Below are positions 25,513 to 33,254 of a DNA stretch of 64,000 bases, in pieces. Numbering within the stretch: position 1 is the first letter of the stretch; the number at the start of each line of letters is the position of its first letter. The notes beneath the pieces are model-generated. The model ran no database searches. It worked only from the letters and a program-made list of their open reading frames with translations, and was not told where the DNA came from. The translations under genes were made by a program, and so were the position numbers. Where the stretch lies: contig CATQHB010000002.1 of the NCBI GenBank assembly GCA_958295765.1, forward strand, positions 1,376,091-1,440,090, in the 5' to 3' direction. This DNA comes from an uncultured Dehalococcoidia bacterium (GTDB taxonomy: Bacteria; Chloroflexota; Dehalococcoidia; Lucifugimonadales; UBA3495).

Positions 25513-26289
25513 GTGAATCCCGTGAATAGCGTGCTCCCGGTAGCGTTGGTGATGGGAGTAGTCGCCGGCCTGCTGGTTGGCCTTTACTTCAACTTCTTTA
25601 ACGTGCCGGTAATCGAGTGGGCCATCAGCCTGGAAGAAGCGGCGGCTGGCCCGGAACCGGGGGGCCTGTCCGTATCTTTGGCGGCGCAGCGTATCGGCCA
25701 GGTGCCGGCTACGATGGTCGCCGGCGTATTGTTCGGGGCCATTTTTACCGGGCTTTACTCCCTGGTACGACGGGCCGCGCCGGGTTGGAACGGCTGGGCC
25801 TGGGCGGTCATCGCCGGCTTGCTGGGCTTTTGGGCCTTGTCTATGCTCACCCAGATGAAATACCCGGCCAATCCGCCGGGGGTTGGGGAAGAGGCGTCGC
25901 TGCTGATGCGGCAGGGGTTCCAGTTCCTGTTTATTTTTCTCTCTCTGGCCGTGGTAGCCGCCGGCTGTTGGGCGATTCGCCGGCTACACCAGTCCGGCGC
26001 CGCCGGGATGCAACGGTTCCTGGGCTATGCCGGCATTGGCCTGGCCTACGTCGTCGCGGTCATCATCCTGGCCTACGTCATCCCCGGCAACCCGGACCCT
26101 ATGCCCGCCGGGGCGCCGCCGGCAATGGTCATATTGTTCCGCAGTTTCACCCTCATCGGCCACCTGCTCCTGTGGGTGTTCATCGCCGTCGGCGTAGCCG
26201 GCTATATCCAGTACCGGGAACGGGGAATCCAAGCCTACCCGGAGCCGTCGGAAGCGAACCGGGGCCTGCCCTCGGCCCGGCAGCCCTAA
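25513..26289 (+). CDS. cbtA: Cobalt transporter subunit CbtA
   Basis: A 258-residue membrane protein with about six hydrophobic segments, matching CbtA (PF09490). It has an N-terminal LVMGVVAGLLVGLYFNFFNVPVIEWAI helix with a following acidic stretch, GVLFGAIFTGLYSLVRR, and the conserved KYPANPPGVG loop. Paired with CbtB it is predicted to import Co2+ for corrin synthesis. GTG 25513 is preceded by GGAGGGTTCTC. The chelatase subunit gene follows 71 bp later, so uptake and insertion of cobalt are encoded together. Confidence 0.92.
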   Translation: MNPVNSVLPVALVMGVVAGLLVGLYFNFFNVPVIEWAISLEEAAAGPEPGGLSVSLAAQRIGQVPATMVAGVLFGAIFTGLYSLVRRAAPGWNGWAWAVIAGLLGFWALSMLTQMKYPANPPGVGEEASLLMRQGFQFLFIFLSLAVVAAGCWAIRRLHQSGAAGMQRFLGYAGIGLAYVVAVIILAYVIPGNPDPMPAGAPPAMVILFRSFTLIGHLLLWVFIAVGVAGYIQYRERGIQAYPEPSEANRGLPSARQP

Positions 26290-26360
26290 TCCTGACCCGG
26301 TTCCAACCCGGTTACAACTTGATTCCAACCTGATTCCAACCTAATCGGGAGGCGCATCCT

Positions 26361-28475
26361 TTGACTCAACCCAGCCAGGAGCCGTCCTTCCCCTTCACCG
26401 CCATCGTCGGGCAGACCCCGATGAAACGGGCGCTGCTCCTCAACACCGTCAACCCCAAAATTGGCGGTGTCCTGATTCGGGGCAAGAAAGGCACCGCCAA
26501 ATCCACCGCCGTCCGTTCCCTGGCCGCCCTGCTGCCCGAAGTAACCGTGCTCCAGGGCTGCCCCTATAGCTGCCCGCCGGAAACCCGCCAGGGCCTGTGC
26601 CAGTGGTGCGAATCGGGCGCCAACGACAACCCGCCGGTCAGCCACCAGGTGCGGATTGTTGACCTGCCGGTGGGGGCCAGCGAAGACCGGCTGGTCGGCT
26701 CCCTGGACATTGAGCAGGCCATCAAGACCGGGGGCAAGAGCTTTGAGCCGGGCCTGATTGCCGCCGCCCACCGGGGCATCCTCTACATTGACGAGGTGAA
26801 CCTGCTCAACGATCACCTGGTGGACGTGCTGCTGGACGCCTCGGCTATGGGCCGCAACTACGTGGAGCGGGAGGGCATCTCGGTCAGCCACGCCGCCGAG
26901 TTTATCCTGGTCGGCACGATGAACCCGGAGGAAGGCGACCTGCGCCCCCAACTCCTTGACCGGTTCGGCCTGGCCGTAGAAGTGGCGGGAATTATGCCCC
27001 CGGAGGAACGGCGGGAAGTGGTGCGCCGCCGCATCGCCTACGAAGCCGACCCCTTCAGCTTTATGGCCGGCTGGCGGGCCGAAGAACAAAAGGAGCGGCA
27101 GCGTCTGATTAACGCCCGCAGCCTGCTGCCCTCGGTGCAGGTGGGCGACGACCTGCTGGACCTGATTACCGACATTTGCGCCGAGTACCAGGTGGACGGC
27201 CTGCGCGGCGACATTGTGATGTATAAGACGGCCAGCACCATTGCCGCCTACGCCGGGCGCACCGAGGTGGCGGTAGAGGACGTGCGGGAAGCGGCGCAGA
27301 TGGCCCTGCTGCACCGCCAGCGCCGTCAACCCTTCCAACAGCCCCACCTGGTTACCGAACAACTGGACCAGATGCTGGATGACTTTCAGAACCAGGCGCG
27401 CAACCGGGAAGCGGAAGACCGGGACTCATCCTCCGACGACGACCGGGGCGGGGACGATTCCGACTCATCCGGTTTAGAAGACCAGGAACCGGAACAGGAT
27501 GACCCGGCACCCCCGGAGGAAGGGCCGGGCGCCGCCCCTCAGGAACAGCAGTTTGAGGTTGGCGACCCCCACTCGGTTCAATCCCTGCTGCTGCCCCCGG
27601 CCGACCGGCGGGAACGTCAAGCCTCAGGCCGCCGGGTAGTTACCATCAGCGAGTCATCGGCCGGCCGCTACGTCCGCGCCCGGATTCCCCAGGGCAGTGT
27701 CAGCGACCTGGCCCTGGACGCCACCCTGCGGGCCGCCGCCCCCCACCAGCAGCGCCGCCGGGAAGTTTCCGCCGACCCGGACAACCCGGACACTGCCGAA
27801 GCGCCGGCGGTTATGCCGGCAGTGCCGGCGGTTTTGATTGAACCCTGGGATGTGCGGGAGAAGGTTCGGGAAACCCGTACCGGCAGCCTGATTCTTTTCG
27901 TGGTTGACGCCAGCGGCTCAATGGGGGCGCAGCGGCGCATGGTGGCGGTTAAGGGCGCCGTCCTGTCGCTGCTGCTGGACGCCTACCAGCGGCGGGACCG
28001 GGTGGCGCTAATCAGCTTTCGGGGAACCCGGGCCGAGTTGCTCCTGCCCCCCACCAACAGCGTTGACCTGGCCCAGCTATACCTGCGGGATTTGCCCACC
28101 GGCGGGCGCACCCCCCTGGCCCGGGGCCTCTACCTGGCCCTGGAGACGCTGGAGACGGAACGGCTGAAAGACCGGAACGTGCTGCCCCTGGTCGTCCTGC
28201 TCTCCGACGGCCGGGCCAACGTCGGGCTGGACGGCGCCGGCGGGCCGGTAGCGGAGGAAGTGAAAGGTCTGGCTACCGTATTCCAGGATAAACATCTGCC
28301 CAGCGTATTCATCGACACCGAACTGGACTTCATCAAGCTGGAACTGGCCCGCCCCCTGGCCGAGGCTATGGGCGCGCGCTACCTGAAACTGGACGACCTG
28401 CGGGCCGAAAGCCTGGCCGCGGCAGTACGGCGGGAATTGCCCGGCGACCGGCCCCTTTCCGATTCCACGCAGTAA
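26361..28475 (+). CDS. ChlI/ChlD-type chelatase AAA+ and VWA subunit (cobaltochelatase partner)
   Basis: A 704-residue fusion of a ChlI-like AAA+ ATPase and a ChlD-like VWA domain. Walker A is GKKGTAKST (41-49). A cysteine cluster GCPYSCPPETRQGLCQWC lies at 66-83. Walker B is GILYIDEVNLL. A highly acidic linker spans about residues 350-395, and the C-terminal VWA domain has the MIDAS motif VVDASGSMG with later metal-binding loops. It drives metal insertion by CobN-type large subunits. TTG 26361 is preceded by CGGGAGG. Its position after cobN and cbtBA argues for cobalt rather than magnesium. Confidence 0.92.
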   Translation: MTQPSQEPSFPFTAIVGQTPMKRALLLNTVNPKIGGVLIRGKKGTAKSTAVRSLAALLPEVTVLQGCPYSCPPETRQGLCQWCESGANDNPPVSHQVRIVDLPVGASEDRLVGSLDIEQAIKTGGKSFEPGLIAAAHRGILYIDEVNLLNDHLVDVLLDASAMGRNYVEREGISVSHAAEFILVGTMNPEEGDLRPQLLDRFGLAVEVAGIMPPEERREVVRRRIAYEADPFSFMAGWRAEEQKERQRLINARSLLPSVQVGDDLLDLITDICAEYQVDGLRGDIVMYKTASTIAAYAGRTEVAVEDVREAAQMALLHRQRRQPFQQPHLVTEQLDQMLDDFQNQARNREAEDRDSSSDDDRGGDDSDSSGLEDQEPEQDDPAPPEEGPGAAPQEQQFEVGDPHSVQSLLLPPADRRERQASGRRVVTISESSAGRYVRARIPQGSVSDLALDATLRAAAPHQQRRREVSADPDNPDTAEAPAVMPAVPAVLIEPWDVREKVRETRTGSLILFVVDASGSMGAQRRMVAVKGAVLSLLLDAYQRRDRVALISFRGTRAELLLPPTNSVDLAQLYLRDLPTGGRTPLARGLYLALETLETERLKDRNVLPLVVLLSDGRANVGLDGAGGPVAEEVKGLATVFQDKHLPSVFIDTELDFIKLELARPLAEAMGARYLKLDDLRAESLAAAVRRELPGDRPLSDSTQ

Positions 28476-28639
28476 ACGCAGCAGCAAACGCAGTAACCGA
28501 AAACCCCGCCCCGGCCTGAACCATAGCTGCAACGGCGGCGCCCACTCCAAAAGACTTACATAATGCCCCAATTCTCCTTTACAGGTTATTTACATCCCGC
28601 AAGGGAATTGATAACCTTCCTATCAATTTACATAGCCTG

Positions 28640-28666
28640 GCCGGCCCCCGGCCGGCGCCGGCTTTT
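28640..28666 (+). terminator. Possible intrinsic terminator upstream of glyQS
   Basis: GCCGG (28640-28644) and CCGGC (28658-28662) can pair around a GC-rich loop, followed by TTTT. The region 28476-28687 otherwise shows no gene. Several alternative foldings exist in this GC-rich stretch. Confidence 0.4.
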
Positions 28667-28687
28667 GCCCAATGCGGAGGTTATCCG

Positions 28688-30007
28688 GTGGCTCGATTCC
28701 TGCCCTACGCCGACATGGACAAGATACTTTCCCTTTCCAAGCGCCGGGGCTTTGTGTTTCAGAGCAGCGAGATTTACGGCGGTCTGGCCTCTACCTGGGA
28801 CTATGGCCCTTTGGGGGTGGAGCTGAAACGCCACGTCAAGGAAGCCTGGTGGCAGTCGGTTATCGTGGAGCGGGATGATATGGTGGGCCTGGACGCCGCC
28901 ATTCTGATGGCGCCTCAGGTGTGGGTTGCCAGCGGCCACGTAGAGAACTTCTCCGACCCCCTGGTGGAGTGCCGGAACTGCCACCGCCGTTTCCGGGCCG
29001 ACCAGTTGGCAACCGCAGTCTGCCCGGAGTGCGGCGGCGACTTCACCGAACCCCGCCGCTTTAACCTGATGTTCCGCACCTTTATGGGCCCGGTGGAGGA
29101 CACCGGCCACGAGGTCTTTCTCCGCCCGGAAACGGCGCAGGGCATTTTCGTCAACTTCCAGAACGTGCTTAACTCCTCGCGCAAGAAACTTCCCTTTGGC
29201 ATCGGGCAGATTGGCAAGGCGTTCCGCAATGAGATTACCCCCGGCAACTTTACTTTCCGAACCCGCGAGTTCGAGCAGATGGAAGTCGAGTTCTTTGTTA
29301 AGCCGGGCACCGATGAGGAATGGCTCCAGGAGTGGGTGGAGAGCCGTTTTAACTGGTACGTGAGCTATGGTATTCGCCGGGAGAACCTGCGCCTGCGCCG
29401 CCACGATCCGGATGAGTTGGCCCACTACGCCAAGGACACCTACGATATTGAGTACCGCTTTCCCTGGGGCTGGGGCGAGTTGGAAGGCATTGCCGACCGA
29501 ACCGACTTTGACCTGCGCCGCCACGCGGAAACCAGCGGCGAGGATTTGACCTACTTCGACGACGAAACCCGGGAGCGTTACCTCCCCTACGTCATCGAAC
29601 CCTCCGGCGGGGTTGACCGGGCTACGCTGGCCTTCTGGCTGGACTCCTACGATGAGGAGCCGGACGGGGATACCGTGCGGGTGGTGTCCCATTTGCACCG
29701 GAAGCTGGCCCCGGTTACCGTGGCGGTGCTGCCCCTGAGCCGCAACGCTCGGCTGGCCCCCACTGCCCGCGGCATTTACGACCGGCTGCGGCGGCGGTTC
29801 AGCGTTCAATACGATGATGCCCAGAGCGTCGGCCGCCGCTACCGCCGCCAGGATGAAATTGGCACTCCCTACTGTGTTACGGTGGATTTTGATACCCTGG
29901 ACGATGAGCAGGTAACGATTCGGGACCGGGACACGATGCACCAGGTAAGGGTGCCGGTTACCGAACTGGCGGGAGTTATTCAGGACAAGCTGGAGCATGG
30001 CTGGTAA
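28688..30007 (+). CDS. glyQS: Glycyl-tRNA synthetase, dimeric (alpha2) type
   Basis: A class II aminoacyl-tRNA synthetase that charges tRNA-Gly. The 439-residue protein has the N-terminal SSEIYGGLASTWDYGPLGVELK, a zinc-ribbon insertion CRNCHRRF...CPECGG, motif 2 in GIGQIGKAFRNEITPGNFTFRTREFEQMEVEFF, motif 3 in EPSGGVDRATLAF, and a C-terminal anticodon-binding domain (about 345-439). It is the eukaryal/archaeal-type enzyme used by many bacteria instead of the GlyQ/GlyS tetramer. GTG 28688 follows GCGGAGGTTATCCG. Transcription is probably independent of the chelatase operon. Confidence 0.95.
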   Translation: MARFLPYADMDKILSLSKRRGFVFQSSEIYGGLASTWDYGPLGVELKRHVKEAWWQSVIVERDDMVGLDAAILMAPQVWVASGHVENFSDPLVECRNCHRRFRADQLATAVCPECGGDFTEPRRFNLMFRTFMGPVEDTGHEVFLRPETAQGIFVNFQNVLNSSRKKLPFGIGQIGKAFRNEITPGNFTFRTREFEQMEVEFFVKPGTDEEWLQEWVESRFNWYVSYGIRRENLRLRRHDPDELAHYAKDTYDIEYRFPWGWGELEGIADRTDFDLRRHAETSGEDLTYFDDETRERYLPYVIEPSGGVDRATLAFWLDSYDEEPDGDTVRVVSHLHRKLAPVTVAVLPLSRNARLAPTARGIYDRLRRRFSVQYDDAQSVGRRYRRQDEIGTPYCVTVDFDTLDDEQVTIRDRDTMHQVRVPVTELAGVIQDKLEHGW

Positions 30008-30221
30008 CGGTTTTTTCCAGGAGTGAACGCCGGAACCGGGACAGTGGACTTGGGTGGAGTGGTCTCCGTTCAGGCCGGCCGCATCGGGCCGGGAAAATCG
30101 GAGAGGAGGGGCGGAAGTGGTCATCTTTAACCTGGGAATCCGGAAACCGGCGCGTTTCAGTCCGCTAAGCCTGGGCTTGAAGCTGAACGGGAAAGAGCCA
30201 GCCAAAAGCAAGGACGGGGCT

Positions 30222-31037
30222 ATGGCCGAAAATTCTGCGGCCCGTAACACGAACCGCAATATCGTAGCGGAAACCCTGCGCGGCGGGCTGTTCACCCGAC
30301 TGGTGGGGAAACGCCTGCTCTTCTTTCAAGAGGTTGGCTCCACGATGGATGAGGCGGTGCAGCGGGCCGAGCGGGGAACCGAGGAAGGCACCGTCGTGGT
30401 GGCGGAAACCCAGACCGCCAGCCGGGGCCGCCATGGCCGAACCTGGGTATCCCGTTCCGGGAACCTGTACCTTTCCGTAGTGCTTTACCCTACCCTCCAA
30501 ACCCTGCCCTTCCTCAACAGCCTCTGCGGTGTCGCCGTAGTGCGGGCGATTACCCACATCAGCGGCCTGAAACCCCGCATCAAGTGGCCCAACGACGTGC
30601 TGCTGGATGGCAAAAAGGTGGCCGGGCTGCTGGTGGAAAGCGCCATTGCCGGCGACCAGGTGCGCCACTCCATCATTGGCATCGGGGTCAACGTCGCCCT
30701 GGACGCCGATGAGATTGACGAACTATCCGGCGATGCCATCAGCTTGAATCACGCCTCCGCCGGCGACATTCCCCGGGAGGAACTGCTGCGGGAAATCCTG
30801 CAACAGTTGGACGCCCTTTACATCCAACTGAATCACGGCAACACGCCGGTGGAGGAATGGGAGGAACTGCTGGACACCCTGGGCCAGCGGGTAAGGGTAT
30901 CCTGGCAAGGCGAGGAATACGTGGGCCACGCCGAGGGAATTGACCGGTTGGGCAGCCTGCAACTGCGCCAGGACGATGGCCGGCTGGCAACCTTTGCCGC
31001 CGGGGACGTAACTTCCCTGCGCCCGGCCGGCGGATAA
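30222..31037 (+). CDS. birA: Biotin--[acetyl-CoA-carboxylase] ligase
   Basis: A 271-residue biotin protein ligase that activates biotin and attaches it to BCCP-type proteins. Motifs are EVGSTMDEA, TQTASRGRHGRTWVS (biotinyl-AMP binding; GRGRxG-like), IKWPNDVLLDGKKVAGLLVE and GIGVNV, with a C-terminal SH3-like domain (RVRVSWQGEEYVGHAEGID). No N-terminal DNA-binding HTH is present, so it should not act as a repressor. ATG 30222 has AAGGACGGGG upstream. The open frame extends 56 codons 5' but that part is unlike any BirA. Confidence 0.93.
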   Translation: MAENSAARNTNRNIVAETLRGGLFTRLVGKRLLFFQEVGSTMDEAVQRAERGTEEGTVVVAETQTASRGRHGRTWVSRSGNLYLSVVLYPTLQTLPFLNSLCGVAVVRAITHISGLKPRIKWPNDVLLDGKKVAGLLVESAIAGDQVRHSIIGIGVNVALDADEIDELSGDAISLNHASAGDIPREELLREILQQLDALYIQLNHGNTPVEEWEELLDTLGQRVRVSWQGEEYVGHAEGIDRLGSLQLRQDDGRLATFAAGDVTSLRPAGG

Positions 31038-31053
31038 CCGGCAAAGGGGTACA

Positions 31054-31863
31054 ATGCTGGAACGGCTCAATATGGACGGGCGGGTAGTGGTGATTACCGG
31101 GGGCGGCACCGGCCTCGGCCTGGAAATGGTGCGCCACCTGGCTAGGGCCGGCGCTGACCTGGCGATTGCCGGGCGGCGGCCGGGGCCAATCGAAGCCGCT
31201 GCCGCCGAGGTCGAAGCCCTGGGCCGTAGGGCGATTGCCGTACCTACCGACGTCAGCGACTCAGCCCAGGCCGACCGCCTGATTGAAACGGCCCGGCATC
31301 ATTTTGGCCAGATTGATGTCCTGATTAACAACGCCGCCCTGGTTTCGGATAATGCGCCCACCCCGATTTGGGAAATCAGCGACGGGGAGTGGCAGGCCGC
31401 CCTGGACGTTAATCTGAGCGGGGCCTTCTATTGTTCCCGGGCCGTGTCCCGGCCAATGGTTGACCAGGGCCAGGGCAAAATTGTCAACGTGGCCTCCGGG
31501 TTCGGCTTGCGGGGCGGGCGGGACATTTATATGTACTGCTGCACCAAAGGCGGCGTTATCCAGCTAACCAGGGTTCTGTCCTTCAGCTTGGCGCGGCACG
31601 GCATCACCGCCAACAGCATCGTGCCCGGTTTCATTCCCACGGTGGGCACCGATTCGGACATTCGGGAGGCCCTGCCCCGTTCCGGCGCTTATTTACCCAC
31701 CGGCAAGCTGGGCCGGCCGGAGGACATCGGGCCGGTGGCGGTCTTTCTTTCCTCTACGGCATCCGACTATATGACCGGAGAGACCTTTACGCTGGACGGC
31801 GGCGGCCTGGCCGGTGGCCTGGCCCCGACCGGCTATGCGCCGCTGATTCCCCTGGAACCGTAA
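31054..31863 (+). CDS. SDR-family NAD(P)-dependent oxidoreductase
   Basis: A 269-residue classical short-chain dehydrogenase. The cofactor motif TGGGTGLG (15-22), NNAA (92-95), N120, S148 (VASGFG) and Y161-x-x-x-K165 (YCCTK) are all present, so it should be active. The C-terminus has the usual GRPEDIGPVAVFLSS and GETFTLDGGG. The substrate is unknown. ATG 31054 follows AAAGGGGTACA. It starts 16 bp after birA and is followed, after a repeat, by a second SDR that lacks these residues. Confidence 0.92.
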   Translation: MLERLNMDGRVVVITGGGTGLGLEMVRHLARAGADLAIAGRRPGPIEAAAAEVEALGRRAIAVPTDVSDSAQADRLIETARHHFGQIDVLINNAALVSDNAPTPIWEISDGEWQAALDVNLSGAFYCSRAVSRPMVDQGQGKIVNVASGFGLRGGRDIYMYCCTKGGVIQLTRVLSFSLARHGITANSIVPGFIPTVGTDSDIREALPRSGAYLPTGKLGRPEDIGPVAVFLSSTASDYMTGETFTLDGGGLAGGLAPTGYAPLIPLEP

Positions 31864-31912
31864 GGGGCAACTTCCTGTTCCCCGGAGTTCTCAACGGTAC
31901 TCAACGGGTATT

Positions 31913-32072
31913 GGTATTCTCAACGGACGCTCAACGGTTAATCGGGTATTCAACGGTTATTGGCATTGACACGGGTAGGGGCGGGTTTCTAACCCGCCCT
32001 GGCGCCAGGGCAAGGATAGCCGTTCCCCGGAAAATGACCCGGCAAGAAATATCAACCTGCGTTGAAAATACC
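31913..32072. repeat. Family C palindromic repeat, copy 3
   Basis: Ends GGTATTCTCAACG (31913) and CGTTGAAAATACC (ending 32072) are inverted with one mismatch. The internal arm GGGTAGGGGCGGGTTTCTAACCCGCCC lies near 31975-32000. The left end is preceded by extra CTCAACGG words (31889-31908), suggesting local slippage or nested copies. Confidence 0.75.
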
Positions 32073-32095
32073 GCCAAGTTCACCAGAGGTTCCTG

Positions 32096-32866
32096 ATGCC
32101 AATTCTCCCGGAATACAGCCTGACCGGACGGGCAGCAATCCTGGCCTCTGCCGGTGGAGACGATACTCCTATGCTGGCCCTGGCTCTGGCTGAGGCCGGC
32201 GCCAGCGTTTTCGTCGTAGCCCGCCGGCCGGAAAAGCTGGATGACGCCCTGGCCTCCCTTTCAGCCGCCGGCCGGCCGGGCGCGGAACACGGGGGGATAG
32301 CAACGACACTGGATACCCCGGAGGCGGTGGCCCAAGTCCTGGCGGATTTCGACCGGATACACCAACGGGTGGATATTCTGGTCAACGACAGCCGCAGCCT
32401 TTTCGCCAAACCCCTGCTTGAAATCAGCCTGCACGAATGGGATGAGGTGCAGTCCCGCAATCTCCGCTCCGCCTTTCTGCTCAGCCAGGCGGTGGGCCGC
32501 CGGATGATTGCCCAGGAATATGGCCGGGTGGTGAACATAATCTCCGGACTGGCCGAGCGGGGCCTGATCAACGGTTCCGCCTACAGCGTCAGCCAGGCCG
32601 GGCTGCTTTCCCTAACCCGTTCCCTAGCCGTGGAGTGGGGCCGGCACAATATCCGGGTCAACGCCATTGGCGTCGGGTGGACCGCCGCCGAGGACATCCC
32701 CCTGGACGTGCAACTCCAGGAACAACTGGTGCGCTACATTCCGGTACGGCACAAGGGACACCCCCGGGACATCGGCCCCCTGCTGGCTTACCTCTGCTCC
32801 GAAGCCTGCGATTACACCACCGGCCAGCCGGTTTACGTCGATGGCGGGCTGAACGCCCACCCCTAG
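32096..32866 (+). CDS. Degenerate SDR-fold protein, probably catalytically altered
   Basis: A 256-residue protein that aligns with classical SDRs along its length (WDEVQSRNLRSAFLLSQAVG, GRVVNIISGLAERG, LAVEWGRHNIRVNAIGVGWT, VYVDGGLN). The TGxxxGxG cofactor loop is replaced by ASAGGDDTP (17-25). NNAG is NDSR (97-100). The catalytic YxxxK reads Y163-SVS-Q167, with Lys replaced by Gln. Classical NAD(P) chemistry is therefore doubtful. It may be a structural or regulatory partner of the active SDR upstream or bind a different ligand. ATG 32096 follows AGAGGTTCCTG. Confidence 0.85.
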   Translation: MPILPEYSLTGRAAILASAGGDDTPMLALALAEAGASVFVVARRPEKLDDALASLSAAGRPGAEHGGIATTLDTPEAVAQVLADFDRIHQRVDILVNDSRSLFAKPLLEISLHEWDEVQSRNLRSAFLLSQAVGRRMIAQEYGRVVNIISGLAERGLINGSAYSVSQAGLLSLTRSLAVEWGRHNIRVNAIGVGWTAAEDIPLDVQLQEQLVRYIPVRHKGHPRDIGPLLAYLCSEACDYTTGQPVYVDGGLNAHP

Positions 32867-32886
32867 TTGAGCCGGATCCTGGTATA

Positions 32887-33016
32887 TGCAAAGTCGAGTT
32901 GTGCCGCCCCCATCCGCTCATCCTGAGCTTGTCGAAGGACTGAAAGGGGAATTGCCGGATACGATAGGGTGGTTCGACAAGCTCACCATGAGCGGATTTT
33001 GTTCTTGGTGTTGACC
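32887..33016. repeat. Family B repeat, copy 6
   Basis: The left end TGCAAAGTCGAGTTGTGCCGCC, inverted arms ATCCGCTCATCCTGAGCTTGTCGAAGG and GGTTCGACAAGCTCACCATGAGCGGAT, then GTTCTTGGTGTTGACCCGG. It is followed by a nearly identical copy at 33040. Confidence 0.85.
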
Positions 33017-33039
33017 CGGCTCCCGGCGGCTATAGTATG

Positions 33040-33192
33040 TGCAATGTCGAGTTGTGCCGCCCCAATCCGCTCATCCTGAGCTTGTCGAAGGATTGAAAGG
33101 GGAATTGCCAAATACGGAAGGGTGGTTCGACAAGCTCACCATGAGCGGATTTTAGTCTGGCGTGGATTTTGTTCCTGGCGCGGACTTGGCAC
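33040..33192. repeat. Family B repeat, copy 7
   Basis: The left end TGCAATGTCGAGTTGTGCCGCC and the same inverted arms as copy 6. The right side, GTTCCTGGCGCGGACTTGGCA, is partly duplicated (GGATTTTAGTCTGGCGTGGATTTTG). Together copies 6 and 7 fill the gene-free gap 32867-33217. Confidence 0.85.
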
Positions 33193-33217
33193 AAGCCCTA
33201 CCGTAACCCCGCCACGG

Positions 33218-33246
33218 TTGAACCTCAAATGTAGCTGGGGTACAAT
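33218..33246 (+). promoter_or_regulatory. Promoter of the his operon
   Basis: TTGAAC (33218-33223), a 17-bp spacer and TACAAT (33241-33246). The expected start of transcription (about 33253) is within two or three bases of the ATG at 33255, so hisZ may be translated from a nearly leaderless mRNA. Confidence 0.7.
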
Positions 33247-33254
33247 ACTCCACG

